Shown here: one piece after another, positions 31,101-55,753 of the stretch
How positions within the stretch are numbered: the stretch's first letter is position 1
Layout: every line of letters begins with the position of its first letter
Assembly (NCBI RefSeq): GCF_001039355.2
Contig: NW_019775471.1
Span: 1-64,000 of the forward strand
Length of the DNA: 64,000 nucleotides
From: Lingula anatina
Lineage: Eukaryota; Brachiopoda; Lingulata; Lingulida; Lingulidae
Reading direction: 5' to 3'
The notes under the pieces: generated by a model
What the model was told of the DNA's origin: nothing
Database searches by the model: none
The model's input: the letters and a program-made list of their open reading frames with translations, nothing else
Position numbers and translations under genes: made by a program

Positions 31101-32794
31101 TAAATCATTTTCAGGAAACAGAAATAACCAGTAAATGTAACAAAATTAACAAAACAGACAAGTTGTACCTCTTGTTGCTCATGTCAGATTTCAATTTTTT
31201 TTTACTTCTATCTTTGTCCTTGCTGAAGATTCTGTTAACTATCACCACTGACAGCAGTCAAACTCACCTGCTTCTTAGTCTAACAGGTGGGGAGGGTGGG
31301 TGTGTGGGGTGGTGCCCAGTCACCCCATTATTTCCTCTCCATGACCACCCCGAGTCCTGGGCACTCCCTCCCTCCTCTTCCTCAGCAGTGGAGGTGAGAG
31401 GGCCCAGGCTGGGGGTAGGGTAGGCCCTGGTGGGGCGCAGCCGGGAGGCGGAGGTGTAGCGAGTGTTACTGGTGTTGGTGGACATGGTGTTCATTGTGTC
31501 GTGACCACTGTCCATTGAGGCTTCATTGGTCAGCTGAAAGATGAGGCCAAATGGGGACAAGAAGTAAACAGCTAGGTCCCTTGCAGCAGTACCACATGCA
31601 GTTTCTCTGTTCATCTTTTAATGCACAATCATGGTGTATTTTCTGGTACATAGGTAATATTTTCCTACTTAATTCATTAGCATGACTTTATCCAATGGCT
31701 AGAAGATAACTGGGAATGTTTAGTCTGATCATTTAAGCGACTTGCTTGTGTGTGTGGCTTTGTATCATTTCTTATTTCCAATGTATAAATTTCCAGTAAT
31801 TTCACAAATTAGCAGTACTGTCTAAAAACTCTATAAAAGACCTCTTACCATGTTATGATGCCCTCTAGATTTATACTCCCTCAGTGATGTGTTGGTAAGA
31901 AAGGGGTGCTCCAAAATATCTACAGGGAGGAAAAGAAAGAAAAGACAATCACCAAAGTATTAATTTCTGAAATTTACAATAAATGTTTTCTTTTACCTTT
32001 TGTTGGAAATTCAGACAAACAGTTACCTAGTCTACTTAAAAAACTGCACTGAGCTTACAAGCAAAATAAAAGTAGAAAAGAGTGCACCCTGAATAAAGGC
32101 ACAGAAGGTACCCTCTCACCATGAAGACCAATCCTCTCCTTGGGGTTTTTCTTCAGCAATGATTTGATAAGATCCTTCGCCTCTAATGACAAGTGGTCGG
32201 GCATGTCAAACTCGGCTGATATCACCCTGTTCAGTGTAGTGCGCACAGCCTGGGTATCAAAAGGAGGCTTGCCCACCAGGAAGGTGTACAACATACAGCC
32301 CAGGGACCACACATCTGCTTCCAGTCCATGGGCTCCACGCATAGCTATCTCGCTGAATATATCATATTATAATAGTTTCTGAGTACTGTGAACTATGACC
32401 ATTGTTATTAGACTGTGCTTTGTATGAAAAAAGGTGAAAAAGAAAAAAAAAAAAAAGAAAAAAATCAAAAGAATATTTTTTCTGTGCACAAAATTAACCA
32501 ACATACAAACTTATTGTCATAAAAAAAAATCAAAACTGCCATGTTTAGTATATTATTTTCCTTAGTCAATCAGCTGATATCATTTCTCATTTCTTTATGA
32601 CTCATCAAAGAACAATACTTTATACTAAAATAGATATTTTGGTAAGTAATTATCATTCTGGATATCAAATAACACTGCCATCCTTACGGTGAGATATAGT
32701 TCGGTGTTCCACACATAGTGAAGTGCTTCTCATCAGGCACACTCAGCTGGGTAGCCAGACCAAAGTCAGCTATTTTCTGAAAAAGATATATGGT

Positions 32795-32852
<58 letters not shown>

Positions 32853-35315
32853 TAATAGTTTGTTTTACTGTATATGAGTCCTTCAGCCCAGTAGCAATCA
32901 TTAGTTCCCTTCATTCTGAATACAGTGAATTGATAAACTTTCCAGCTTTATTTCCAATACTGATTTCCTTCTATTTTCTTATTTAAAAATATGCCATTTT
33001 TTCTCAATACTTAAATAGCTTTGGCCTTCATAAGAGAAATTTAATTAAATGTTAAAAATAGCTACATCTTACAAATAAATCTTGTCATCCCACCAAAAGC
33101 CAAGTTACAGTCCTTTCAAAAAATAAGTTTTCAAGTTTCCTAAACCATCCAGGAAAAAATTTGAACTGATGCAACAACTGAGGGTTAAGATAATATCTGA
33201 ACTGATGCAACAACTTAGTTTAAAACAATTTATAAATATACTCTGTGTATTTATTTCTCACTGTGTTCTGTAAATATCAAATGACTATATCCATCAACTT
33301 CTACATGTAAGTTAATAATTGTTGACCACAGCAGCACATACCACGTCCATATCCTTGGTCAGAAGAAGGTTGGCCAGGGTCAGATCTCTGTGAAGAATAC
33401 CATGAGAGTGAAGATATAACATACCCTGAACTATCTGACGCAGGAACACACGAGCTGGAATGGGACAGATGATTTCAATCAACATATGAAAGCTGATACA
33501 CAATGAACTTGCAACATGGTAACTGTGTTGACTTTTTGTCAAGAAACAATTTTTGTGTTCTGATTTTAATTGTACACTGATCAAAGGGCAGTAACTTTAA
33601 AATTCCAAATTTAATTTACTATTTTTGAACTCAAGAATCTGATTATTGTATGCACAATTCATTTGTATTTTTTACAAGTGGGGCACTGTCTACAAGTATC
33701 AACATTTCCTAAAATTTTGTGTTGTACTTAATAATTTTAGTACTGTTAGAAAGTAAAATGATCCAACATGTGTAGGAAGCTGCAGAACATCAAATAAGAT
33801 CAAAGGGAACACCTACCCTCCTGTTCAGAAAGTACCTTGCAGTTAGTTTTGAGGTACCTGTACAGCTCCCCATTATGACACATCTCCAGAACAAGATACA
33901 CATAGTTGCTGTCTTCAAAATAATTGTACAGCTGAAATACAGTTAATTCTTTAAAGCAATAAGCATATCTTTACATTTTAACTTCTTGGTGTGGTGTTTA
34001 TTTTGAACATTCATAAACAAATGAACAAACCTTCATGTAAAGCAACAACTTTTAAATTTGAAAATGTTTCATTTTTAATGTGACAATTTGCTTTTGTCCT
34101 TTTTCCTATTATATAACCATTCAATTGAAAGTAACATAAAAATTACAGGTATCATAACAATCCACACAAATTTTAGATATCTTTTTCGTAAAGTTCTCTT
34201 ATCCTTTTTACTTAATTTAACCTCTGCACTAGTCATTACCTCCAGTATGGCTGGGTGTTTTAATCTGGAGTGGATCTCAACCTCCTTCCTCACCCGTGCC
34301 ACCATCCCTGCAGCCTGCATTAATTTCTTGTCAATCTGGGAAAAGAAATTCAAAATTCACTCTAACCTTTAGAGATAAGTTGCACTGGCAAATAAATAAA
34401 ATTATAATTAATAAATAAATAAATAAATTTAAAAAAATAAAAAATATAAGATCAGAATTAAGTCAAACATTTATATAGAAGTTTCAAATGTGCTGTCACT
34501 GGATGTGACCCTTGTCTTACATGGCAAAATTTGTACAACTTTGATCATGAAAATGGAATAAAAACACATTTATTTAATAAAATAAGTTAGTTTAAATCAG
34601 CAAGGATCCTTTTTTAATGTAAGCCTTTTCAAAAACCTTTTCAAAAGCTATGATATATCATTCAAACTTTGGTTTAATGTTATGGAGCTCACCATTTTGA
34701 TAGCCACCTCCTGTCCTGTGGTGAGTGCTCTAGCTCTGTACACACAAGCAAAAGCCCCCTTGCCCAGGAGGTTGAGCACTTGGTAATCCTGGATGAAATG
34801 TAAATTATTTTATATACAGAACCTATTTGGCTTCAAAGAAGTGGGCGAGTTGAGGTAGAGGGGTTGATAAAAAATTCAGTGCTCCCGCATCATGGTGGAT
34901 GCCCATCTGGACATCATTTTATCCTACTTAAAAACCTTTGCTTTCGTGTGTTAGCACATCCGTACCTATCACAAACCTTAGATAATTCATCCCATATTTC
35001 GTGCTAGTAGCACTAGTAGTAGTGAAGGCAAATGACATAAACGATAAACAGCAGGCGTTTGCAACACAGTATTTTTCTCGTTCACTTTATCTTTTGAATC
35101 AAGAATATTTCATTTTTACAAACACTTTAATTAAAGTAAGAGAAATCTAAGACTTCAAAACTGGAAATATTGGGATTGATAAAATCTCATTTGATAAACA
35201 TTCCCAAGTTTGAAATTCTTGATTAAATTCAATAAAGACGCTCGTGTTTGAAAGGATCAGATTTGGTTCGGTAGATATAAAGATTAAAAATACCTACCTC
35301 TATACTTTCTCCCAT
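25135..35315 (-). CDS. PLK4: serine/threonine kinase PLK4 (SAK)
   Basis: Exons in transcription order: 35298-35315 (ATG 35313-35315), 34693-34788, 34240-34335, 33817-33931, 33342-33454, 32688-32776, 32120-32352, 31849-31919, 31268-31533, 30079-30985, 29638-29742, 29143-29279, 28523-28638, 28074-28207, 27441-27532, 27002-27131, 25815-26633, 25526-25632, 25135-25231. All phases agree: 1,246 aa. PLK4 is the master kinase of centriole duplication. Kinase domain about residues 7-260: [52 protein letters not shown] motif (residues 285-290) matches the SCF/beta-TrCP degron. The tandem cryptic polo boxes (about 655-890) show [23 protein letters not shown] and [10 protein letters not shown]. The terminal polo box (about 1170-1246) shows [16 protein letters not shown] and YGETDHLP. 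Both linkers are longer than in human PLK4 (970 aa), especially the one before the last polo box. Confidence 0.97.
25476..25509. repeat. (CCA)n microsatellite in PLK4 intron
   Basis: About 11 ACC/CCA units lie just beside the splice donor of the exon at 25526-25632 (minus strand). The tract encodes Trp or Val runs in spurious frames. Confidence 0.95.
27887..28051 (-). repeat. dispersed repeat, family B (full-length copy)
   Basis: 165 bp with inverted terminal motifs: the left end CAGGCCCATAACCAGC and, as reverse complement of the right end, CAGACCCATAGCCAGG. The interior is rich in GGTTCTTT and CCTTTTTC blocks. A truncated copy lies at 3950-4084. I found no convincing target duplication. The CAG start suggests a hAT-like non-autonomous element, which is an inference. 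It ends 22 bp from the PLK4 exon at 28074. Confidence 0.72.
28865..29062. repeat. tandem duplication in PLK4 intron
   Basis: The block CTTTGGCCTGTTAAAAAGAA begins at about 28892 and again at about 28990. Each copy is followed by similar TTTCACTAAA-GATCC/AATCC sequence. Two diverged copies of roughly 80-100 bp. Confidence 0.6.
32353..32687. other. PLK4 intron, nothing recognised
   Basis: AT-rich intron with A-rich runs at 32431-32470. No other structure seen. Confidence 0.4.
32796..32851. repeat. (TAA)n microsatellite
   Basis: About 17 AAT/TAA units, in the PLK4 intron downstream of the DFG exon on the + axis. It gives a poly-Ile open frame that is not a gene. Confidence 0.95.
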
Positions 35316-48998
<13,683 letters not shown>

Positions 48999-50095
48999 TA
49001 CTAACTTCTCTTAGTAATTACATCACCTGAACTGGAATGTGGGTCATTTTTCTTTAAAGACAGACTGGAAAATGTAAACTACAAAACATAAATATGGAAA
49101 ATTGCTGTAAATTCATAAACGGTGAACCCAGTTGGCAGGGAATATTCCAATTGAAAGATCTTATGCATGATGACTGACATGATTATTGGTCAGTTGAATT
49201 CTTTTTTTCACTGATTTGCTGTCTTACAACAGTATTCTTTTCAGTGTTTTGTCATTAGCTGCAACAGTTTCCTTGTAAATGATCTTGAAATATAGTCAAG
49301 GGATGTGTATACTCTGGATGCTTCAATCTAGACCACTCAGTAAATAAAGCAATTTTATCACCAGTGATTGACTGGTAAATGAACAAAATAGGCCCATTCT
49401 CTGTTGATCTCTCCCCACATGTGCAAACTTTTCAATAAATAATTTAATGTGCAGTACAAACATTCTATTTAATAACAAACCTGTCATACAACTGGGTATA
49501 TTTCTCTCTAAATTACAGGTTGCAAATGCAATGAGAAAGCCGTCATAATAGTCTAAGCAGTGAAAATTGACTGCTTTTGGTGTAGAGATAATTCTTAAGC
49601 AGTGTAATTTATTAACTTTTATATGTCATCAAAAGCATAAAGTCTGTATATCAGAAAGTTTGTTTGTTTCTTCTTTTCCAACCATCATTATATGTAAAAA
49701 TAAGTTGTATTTCCACAATCATTAAAACTGAAATAACTGTTAAAGATAGCATGAAAACTTTGGCTGCGCTGAAATCTTAGTTCGAGTGAAACATTTGTGC
49801 TGTCAATGTTTCAAGTCATAATTGTACACAAACGTCAACTGTAATATTGCCATGTATATACTGTGACAGTCGTGTACATAACAAGGCCATACATTCTGAT
49901 GGCCAGCTGGTCACAGGTGCTTACTCTGCTTCAGGGGAGTTTTCAAGTTATTTAAAAAAGCTAAAAAGGCTGTTACAAAAACGAAAAATGGCTGTAAATT
50001 TCAACGTTGTAGTACTTTGTTATTGTTATTAGCCTCGACAGTGTTACAGTGCTGTGTTTCAGTTGTTAATAAAGAGAACGGTTGGTAATTACAAG
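48999..50095 (+). other. HSPA4 3' untranslated region
   Basis: Non-coding from the TGA at 48996-48998. There are polyadenylation signals AATAAA at 49343-49348 and 50068-50073. The second sits about 500 bp from the LRRC46 stop on the other strand, so these genes converge. Confidence 0.65.
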
Positions 50096-50573
50096 TATGC
50101 ATGTATTCTTACATTTTTTCATTCTTTTTTTTTCATCAAATTGGATATTAATTAACCGATTGTCAAATGTTAATTTTCGCTTGCAAACACAGAAATAATA
50201 CTTGCCATAATGTTTTAACTGAGACAAAAACACTTATAAAATTAAAATTCCATTAAGATGAAAAACCTGCATCTTAGTTCTGGCATAAAACAACTGTACA
50301 AAAAATGTACTCAATATTTCTCGAGAGCTGCCTCTGAATTTTTGCACTCCACTGATGAAAAAAATCTAAGAACGCAGACAAGAGAACAGTCAGGTGCATT
50401 ATGCTTGGCACGCTGTTCAACCGAGCCCTGCTATGTGGAGTGTGGTCTTGTTTACTGCCTTAAACAGGGCAAAAACAGTAGACCTTCCTCTGCTTGCAGA
50501 CATGCTGTGTTTGTGAGCATGTGATTTACTGGGTAAATGGTGCACTGCGGTAACGTGATAGATGTAAGGTGTA
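50096..50573. other. convergent intergenic region HSPA4/LRRC46
   Basis: An 88-codon open frame on the + strand (50258-50524) has no recognisable motif and lies in the expected LRRC46 3'UTR. I do not call it a gene. No polyadenylation signal was found for LRRC46. Confidence 0.4.
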
Positions 50574-53532
50574 CTACCTCTCGCTCTGAGTCGGAATTGG
50601 TGGAAGAGGGCTTCCTTGTGATCCCAATCTTGATCCAGAGCGACTAGTTGGTGACACTGGGTGAGCTAATGGTGACCTTGACCCAGATACTCCTGTTGAT
50701 GACCTTGAGCCTGTGGATAGTGCACTTGGAATTCTGCTATCAGACATGTTAGATGCCCTTGAGCTAGCCAACTCTGGTATTGCAGACTGGCAGCGGATTG
50801 CTTCAAGTTCTACATTATGAAGTTTGTGTTCTTTAAGTGTGTCTTCAAGACGCTGCTGTGATCTTAACAACATATCTGAGGTGAGTGTTTTGAAGACACC
50901 TGGAATAAGATGAAATACCTATTTATATCAACATAACATTTCTTTCTTAAGGCATATAAGTCTTTTAATTATCCCTTTGGCGTAATGACTTTATAAAAAC
51001 AGTTTGACTTCGTAAACAGCCACATCAGAGATAAATCTTTTTGGCACCCAATAAATACCTACATATTTCAAGCCTTTAAGGGCAAAAAGAATAATTTTTT
51101 TCCCCCACATTTAATCACAAACCAAACCTATCGGCAAAAAAACTGAAGCAGCTTCTATATTTCATAAATGTTCACATAAAATAACCTTTGATTTGCTCTA
51201 TGGTGTGTTCAACATCAGCAGCATCATCAACATTGTTTTCTTCTTCTTCCTCCTCTTCCTCTTCCTCCTCATCACTGGATATAACATAACCCACAGCCCT
51301 CTTCTCAGATGTCCTGACCTCCACTCCATCCAGCTGGCGCAGTTTGGGCAGTTCTTTTATCAACCGAGGCCTGGTGTTGTAATACAGACAGGGCAGATAT
51401 TATTAAGAGGCATGGTTTTAAAAGTCAGCATAACTTTTTATTATAATAGTAGTCTCACACTTGTAAAAAATATCTAAATCCTTCAAAAAAAGGAAAGAAG
51501 CAAATAACTTATCAATAATAATAATAATAATATAATGATGTGATGTGGTTGTACTGACTTCCAGAAACAGTACTCTGTAATTTCTCAAGTTGTCTATTAC
51601 CAGTGACAGCAGTACACATACCTATAGCCATCTTCTGAGGTACACTGGTTCTCTTTTAGGGACAGGATTATCAAGGACTGCGGTAATTCCTCTAGAAGTG
51701 ATAAAATAATTCCTTTGTCAAAGATTTTAAGCAAGTTATTCAAATGCATTGTAAATGTGCTTGATAATAGAGTTTTCCTTTGTACATCATCCCTGTCTTA
51801 AAACTAGGACCCATGAAATATTTCCGAGTTCCTAGCTTACAACTAAATTTCAAATGGACTGATCTGTTTTCACTTATATCTAGGTGCTAATATGGCATCT
51901 TTCTTAAGATATTTGTCTGTAACAAGTACATGCAATATGTACTCTGTTTACAGACAGACCCAGCCACAGCCAGACTGTGTTACAATAGTTAGGGGGTGAC
52001 GTACCTACATCCAAGGTCTCTATCAAGTTTTCAGACAGATCAAGAAATGCCAGCTTTGGCAAACACATCAGGTTTTCTATTGTCCTGATCTTATTTCCAG
52101 CCAAAGTGAGGAAACGCAGAGAATGGAGACAATCAAGGTTCTCAATTCTCTTGATTTTGTTCTGAAAACAAAAATCATTATGAATCAAAATTATATTGAA
52201 AGAAAAACACAGCTCACCTTAAGAAAAGTCAGTGGCAACTTGGTATGAATTTAAAAAGTCATTGGCTTCTCATAGTGAGCAGGTTAAGAATGGAATGTAA
52301 ATTATGGAAAAGTTTTCAGTAATTAACATACATGTAGCTCTACATGTACAGAGTGAGTTCTTTGTGTTCAGAATAATTCCTCTTTTTGCCAGAATGATCA
52401 ATCGTTAGGCTACTTTCAACTACAATAACAAATCTTTGCAAATGAAAAAAATTTAATCTAGAAATGATAAAGTGTACGTTTAACTATAGAAAATGTCACC
52501 CCATTCAAATACTAGTATCTTGCTAGGAGCTACTGTTGTCAAAGTATTTTCTACTGCAAAGTTAATGCAACAAAAAGGAGCAATTTTTTCCTCAAAAAGC
52601 AAACATGAAAGAAATGGAATCCACTGTCTTTTCTACTTTCTTCCAAATAAAGTTTGCTTCATGTAAATTTTGTTATAATCCTACCTGCTGCAGATAGACG
52701 TTGGTGACAGACTTCCCCAGAAGTTCTAGACCATCAATGTCTCCAATATTCTCTCTGTCTAACCTCAGATGGGTGATTTTATTTAGTGATTCCACACTGA
52801 AAGGCAAAATGCATAATTTGTCTGAAGTCTCAGTCTTATCAGTTCCATTCATCAAGTGCTTGTAATAATCTTTTTACCCTAGTATATTACAATGTGCTGC
52901 TCTATTCATTAATATACCAGAAAACTTCAGTGTTTTCAACAATGCACTCAGATGCTGACTATTTCCAAGTGCACTGTGTACCATTGGGCTTACATGAGGT
53001 CCTGTGGCCAGTCAGCAGCTTCAGGCGGCAGGTGTCTCCTGACAATCATGTGTAGTGACAGTCGCTGTGGTCGCACCTCAGGCTCAGGCTCTGTAGGAAG
53101 AGGAAACATTGAATTTCATTCCAAGTATTCCATTAACTTCTTCAGAGACATCAAGTTAAACTGGTCACTGTGCAATTAGTGTGATCGCAGCAATCAAGTC
53201 ATTTTCTTGTGTTGCATAATTATATCATTCATGTTTACTAGTACTATGGACATATCAAAAATATTTTTATTAATAGACTAATTTTAAAAATAAAGAAATC
53301 AAACAAAAACGTCCAAGCTTTCTGCTTATACTCCTTCATCAGGGGCAATTAATTTATAAATTGATTTTTACATGTACTGTACAGAGGCAATTAAAAATCC
53401 ATTTGTTAAACTATATTAAATACTATGGACATGTATAAACGGTATACTAGTATCCAAGTTAAATATTTTGAGGCCTAAACTTGCTAAAGACTGATCTTTC
53501 TCTGTCTTTTCACATATCTTCGGCCATCTAAT

Positions 53533-53582
<50 letters not shown>

Positions 53583-53623
53583 TGTTTTCCCATGTATTCT
53601 TCAAAGTCATCTTCTACATTCAT
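50574..53623 (-). CDS. LRRC46: leucine-rich repeat protein LRRC46
   Basis: Exons in transcription order: 53581-53623 (ATG 53621-53623), 52994-53090, 52685-52796, 52005-52161, 51622-51691, 51186-51370, 50574-50899. Phases agree: 329 aa, close to the 321 of human LRRC46 as I recall it. The match is direct: LRLDRENIGDIDGLE, NKIKRIENLDCLHSL, LRFLTLAGNKIRTIENL, LAFLDLSENLIETLDV, LPQSLIILSLKENQCTSEDG and a capping segment ending LRQLDGVEV. Then come an acidic run of about 12 Glu after ISSDEE, a short helical piece and a Ser/Pro/Arg-rich tail. In vertebrates LRRC46 is a testis-enriched protein of the sperm flagellum, so a ciliary role is likely here. The splice donor of exon 1 is unusual (see the GA microsatellite). 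Confidence 0.93.
53537..53580. repeat. (GA)n microsatellite at LRRC46 donor site
   Basis: About 21 GA units. On the minus strand, the sense of LRRC46, exon 1 ends ...ACAAG and the intron starts GTCTCTCTCT, so the microsatellite forms positions +3 onwards of the 5' splice site. Confidence 0.93.
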
Positions 53624-54480
53624 ATTGGCCCGCTTTTCTTTTATATTTCTCGGAGAACTGCTGTAACTGTTTACCTTAGATTCAAAATGGCCGGATGGGA
53701 CTTCACCTTTACAAGATGAGACCCATCCCAGGTTTCAATGACGTCCCAAGAACGGGAGGCGCGTATGCACGATCAATTGGCGGATATAAGAAGCACCGGT
53801 GACTTAACATTGAAGAAAAACAATAGGAGAAACTGATGATAGATATGGGTCAGATTGGGGAATTTAAATTTTGGTTATTTAAATAAGCCAGTTGATTTAC
53901 GACACCCGTTCACAGTGGAAGTCTAGCTATTTTAATAGAATCACATATTCAGAAAACAATTTAGGCTAAACATGGACAAATTACGAATCTATAGGCTACC
54001 TGTCACCCATCTGCGGGAAATTTTTCATCACAGTATTGTCGACCGCCACGTAAATCGACTTTGAATTAAACAATCTTAAAATGTTTTCAATGAATTTATA
54101 ATTTCAGTAACACTAGGGCCCTATATACATGAGCAACTATATGTATCTAGATCTAGTCGATGTAAAAAGAGATCCTCGTACACTGCAACACAAGAAACAC
54201 AACCGAGTCGAGAAACCTCGGTGTCAATTATATTTGAGTCTTTTTGCGATTGGCAGTGGTCAAGGTCTAAAGTGTCGCTTTCAATGAAAACCACGCCTTT
54301 CCGATACCTGTCTCGAAGCACGTTATTTGACCCTTATTGCTTGCTTTTAATAAATACTCCCCTTGCCCTTTCCAGAAACCATAGGCCTTAACCATGCTAA
54401 AGATATTGAAATATCTTGGCTTCGACAATTATTGTCACTTTTTTATGTCACAGACACTGTGAAGACCACGTACCCAAAGT
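53624..54480. other. LRRC46 upstream region
   Basis: Includes the LRRC46 5'UTR and promoter (likely within 53624-53780, with CpG-containing sequence and a CCAATT near 53773-53778 in context GATCAATTGG). No other gene recognised. Confidence 0.4.
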
Positions 54481-55190
54481 AGATTTCCATTTACCTTGCT
54501 GTCGCAAGTGAAAGGACCTTTAAATCGAGGTTTGTGTCCATGAAGACCACGTCCCCAAAATATTCCATAAATTTTTAAGATACTGGAACTAGAGCTCTTT
54601 GGAAAAATATGATATGGCGATATGACAGCGAAACTCTTTTAAAGCCTAGATCTCATTTGAAATGTGATGCACGTACGGTGCACGCATACTGCAATACGCA
54701 TACGCATACCGTAATTTACCCTTTTCGTACGGCGTCTGAGCGGAGGTAGACGGTGGCCGTACGTGCGAAATCGCACGGACTCATACTGATTGAAGGCCAT
54801 GTAATGTAGACATACTCGGCGTAGCTCGTAGCTCCTTACGATTTCAAAAAATCGTACGGACAATTTCATACACGGTGCCTGTGTAAATGAAATCCAGGCT
54901 TAAGGTTATTTTAAATACCGCGATTCGTAAAAATCCAATTGATCAGCCATTTATTATTATTTCATTTACCTTGCTTTCGCCAATAAAAGCACGTATACCT
55001 TTTAATCGAGGTTTGTGTCCATGAAGACCACGTCCACAAACTTTGCTTAAATATTTCATAAACTTTTTGATACTAGAACTAGATCTCTATGAGCAAATAT
55101 TGCATTCCGATATGACTGCGAAACTCTTTTAAGCCAATTTTAAATACCCTGATTCGCAAAATTCCAATTGGTCAGCCGATTTATCAATAA
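54463..55190. repeat. tandem duplication of about 220 bp, one copy interrupted by a MITE
   Basis: Copy 1 (about 54481-54642 plus 54904-54952) and copy 2 (about 54957-55187) share CATTTACCTTGCT, ATCGAGGTTTGTGTCCATGA, AGACCACGTCC and GCGAAACTCTTTTAA blocks. Both finish with AAATACC-GATTCG and CCAATTG-TCAGCC. A further fragment (GAAGACCACGTACCCAAAGT) precedes copy 1 at 54463. Copy 1 is split by a 258-bp MITE at TAA. Confidence 0.85.
54643..54900. mobile_element. MITE family C with TAA duplication
   Basis: 258 bp from AGCCTAGATCTCATTTGAAA to GTAAATGAAATCCAGGCT. Flanks are TAA (54640-54642) and TAA (54901-54903). The uninterrupted sister copy has a single TAA at 55130-55132, exactly where the element is inserted. 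The interior is rich in GTACGG, CGCATAC and CGATT motifs shared with the longer element at 57526-58044. It fits a Harbinger-derived non-autonomous element. Confidence 0.92.
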
Positions 55191-55753
55191 GTGCATTTTG
55201 CAAAAAAATTTTCCTCTTTGCGGTTTCTTGGACTTGGCTAATAATAATCAAAATTTTAAAAAATGTAACCAACGGTTAAAATAATTATATATTGTCAGTT
55301 TGGCAAAGTTCAGATGTCTTCAATTAAGTTAGTCCTGAGTGGGATATCCAGCGTACAGCATGCGCAGTTTTTGAAAAAAAGGTTCAATTTTGAAGTACGC
55401 CTCTATATTTGGATCATGGTTTTTGAGGGCCCTGTAGAATGGATTTATGCGCTAGATTTTTTTGTTCTGTCTTTTTTCTTTTATACAAAAAATGCAAAGT
55501 CAATAATTTTATGACCTTGCACGCATATGATATACTGGATCTGAAACGCATGATCTTCTGTGTTTAATCATATTGTTGTAACTTTCCATGAGGATGTGCT
55601 CTTTGAACAGGGTTTGAACATGATTATTGCAGAAAATTAGTCAGAAGCAAGGTAATTTATTGCAAAGATTAATTTCACAAAATTAAGAACACACTCTTGA
55701 CTGATTCAAATTTTCATTAACATTTGACGTTTTATAGTTTAAAGAGAATTCAT

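Noticed and set aside
50258-50524. 88-codon + strand open frame between HSPA4 and LRRC46
   Set aside because: No motif, beyond the second HSPA4 polyadenylation signal and within the expected LRRC46 3'UTR.
53311-53345. Hammerhead ribozyme-like core on the minus strand (CTGATGA ... GAAA)
   Set aside because: The intervening bases do not form a stem II, and I could not pair stem I. A similar CTGATGA near 9402-9415 lacks the GAAA as well.
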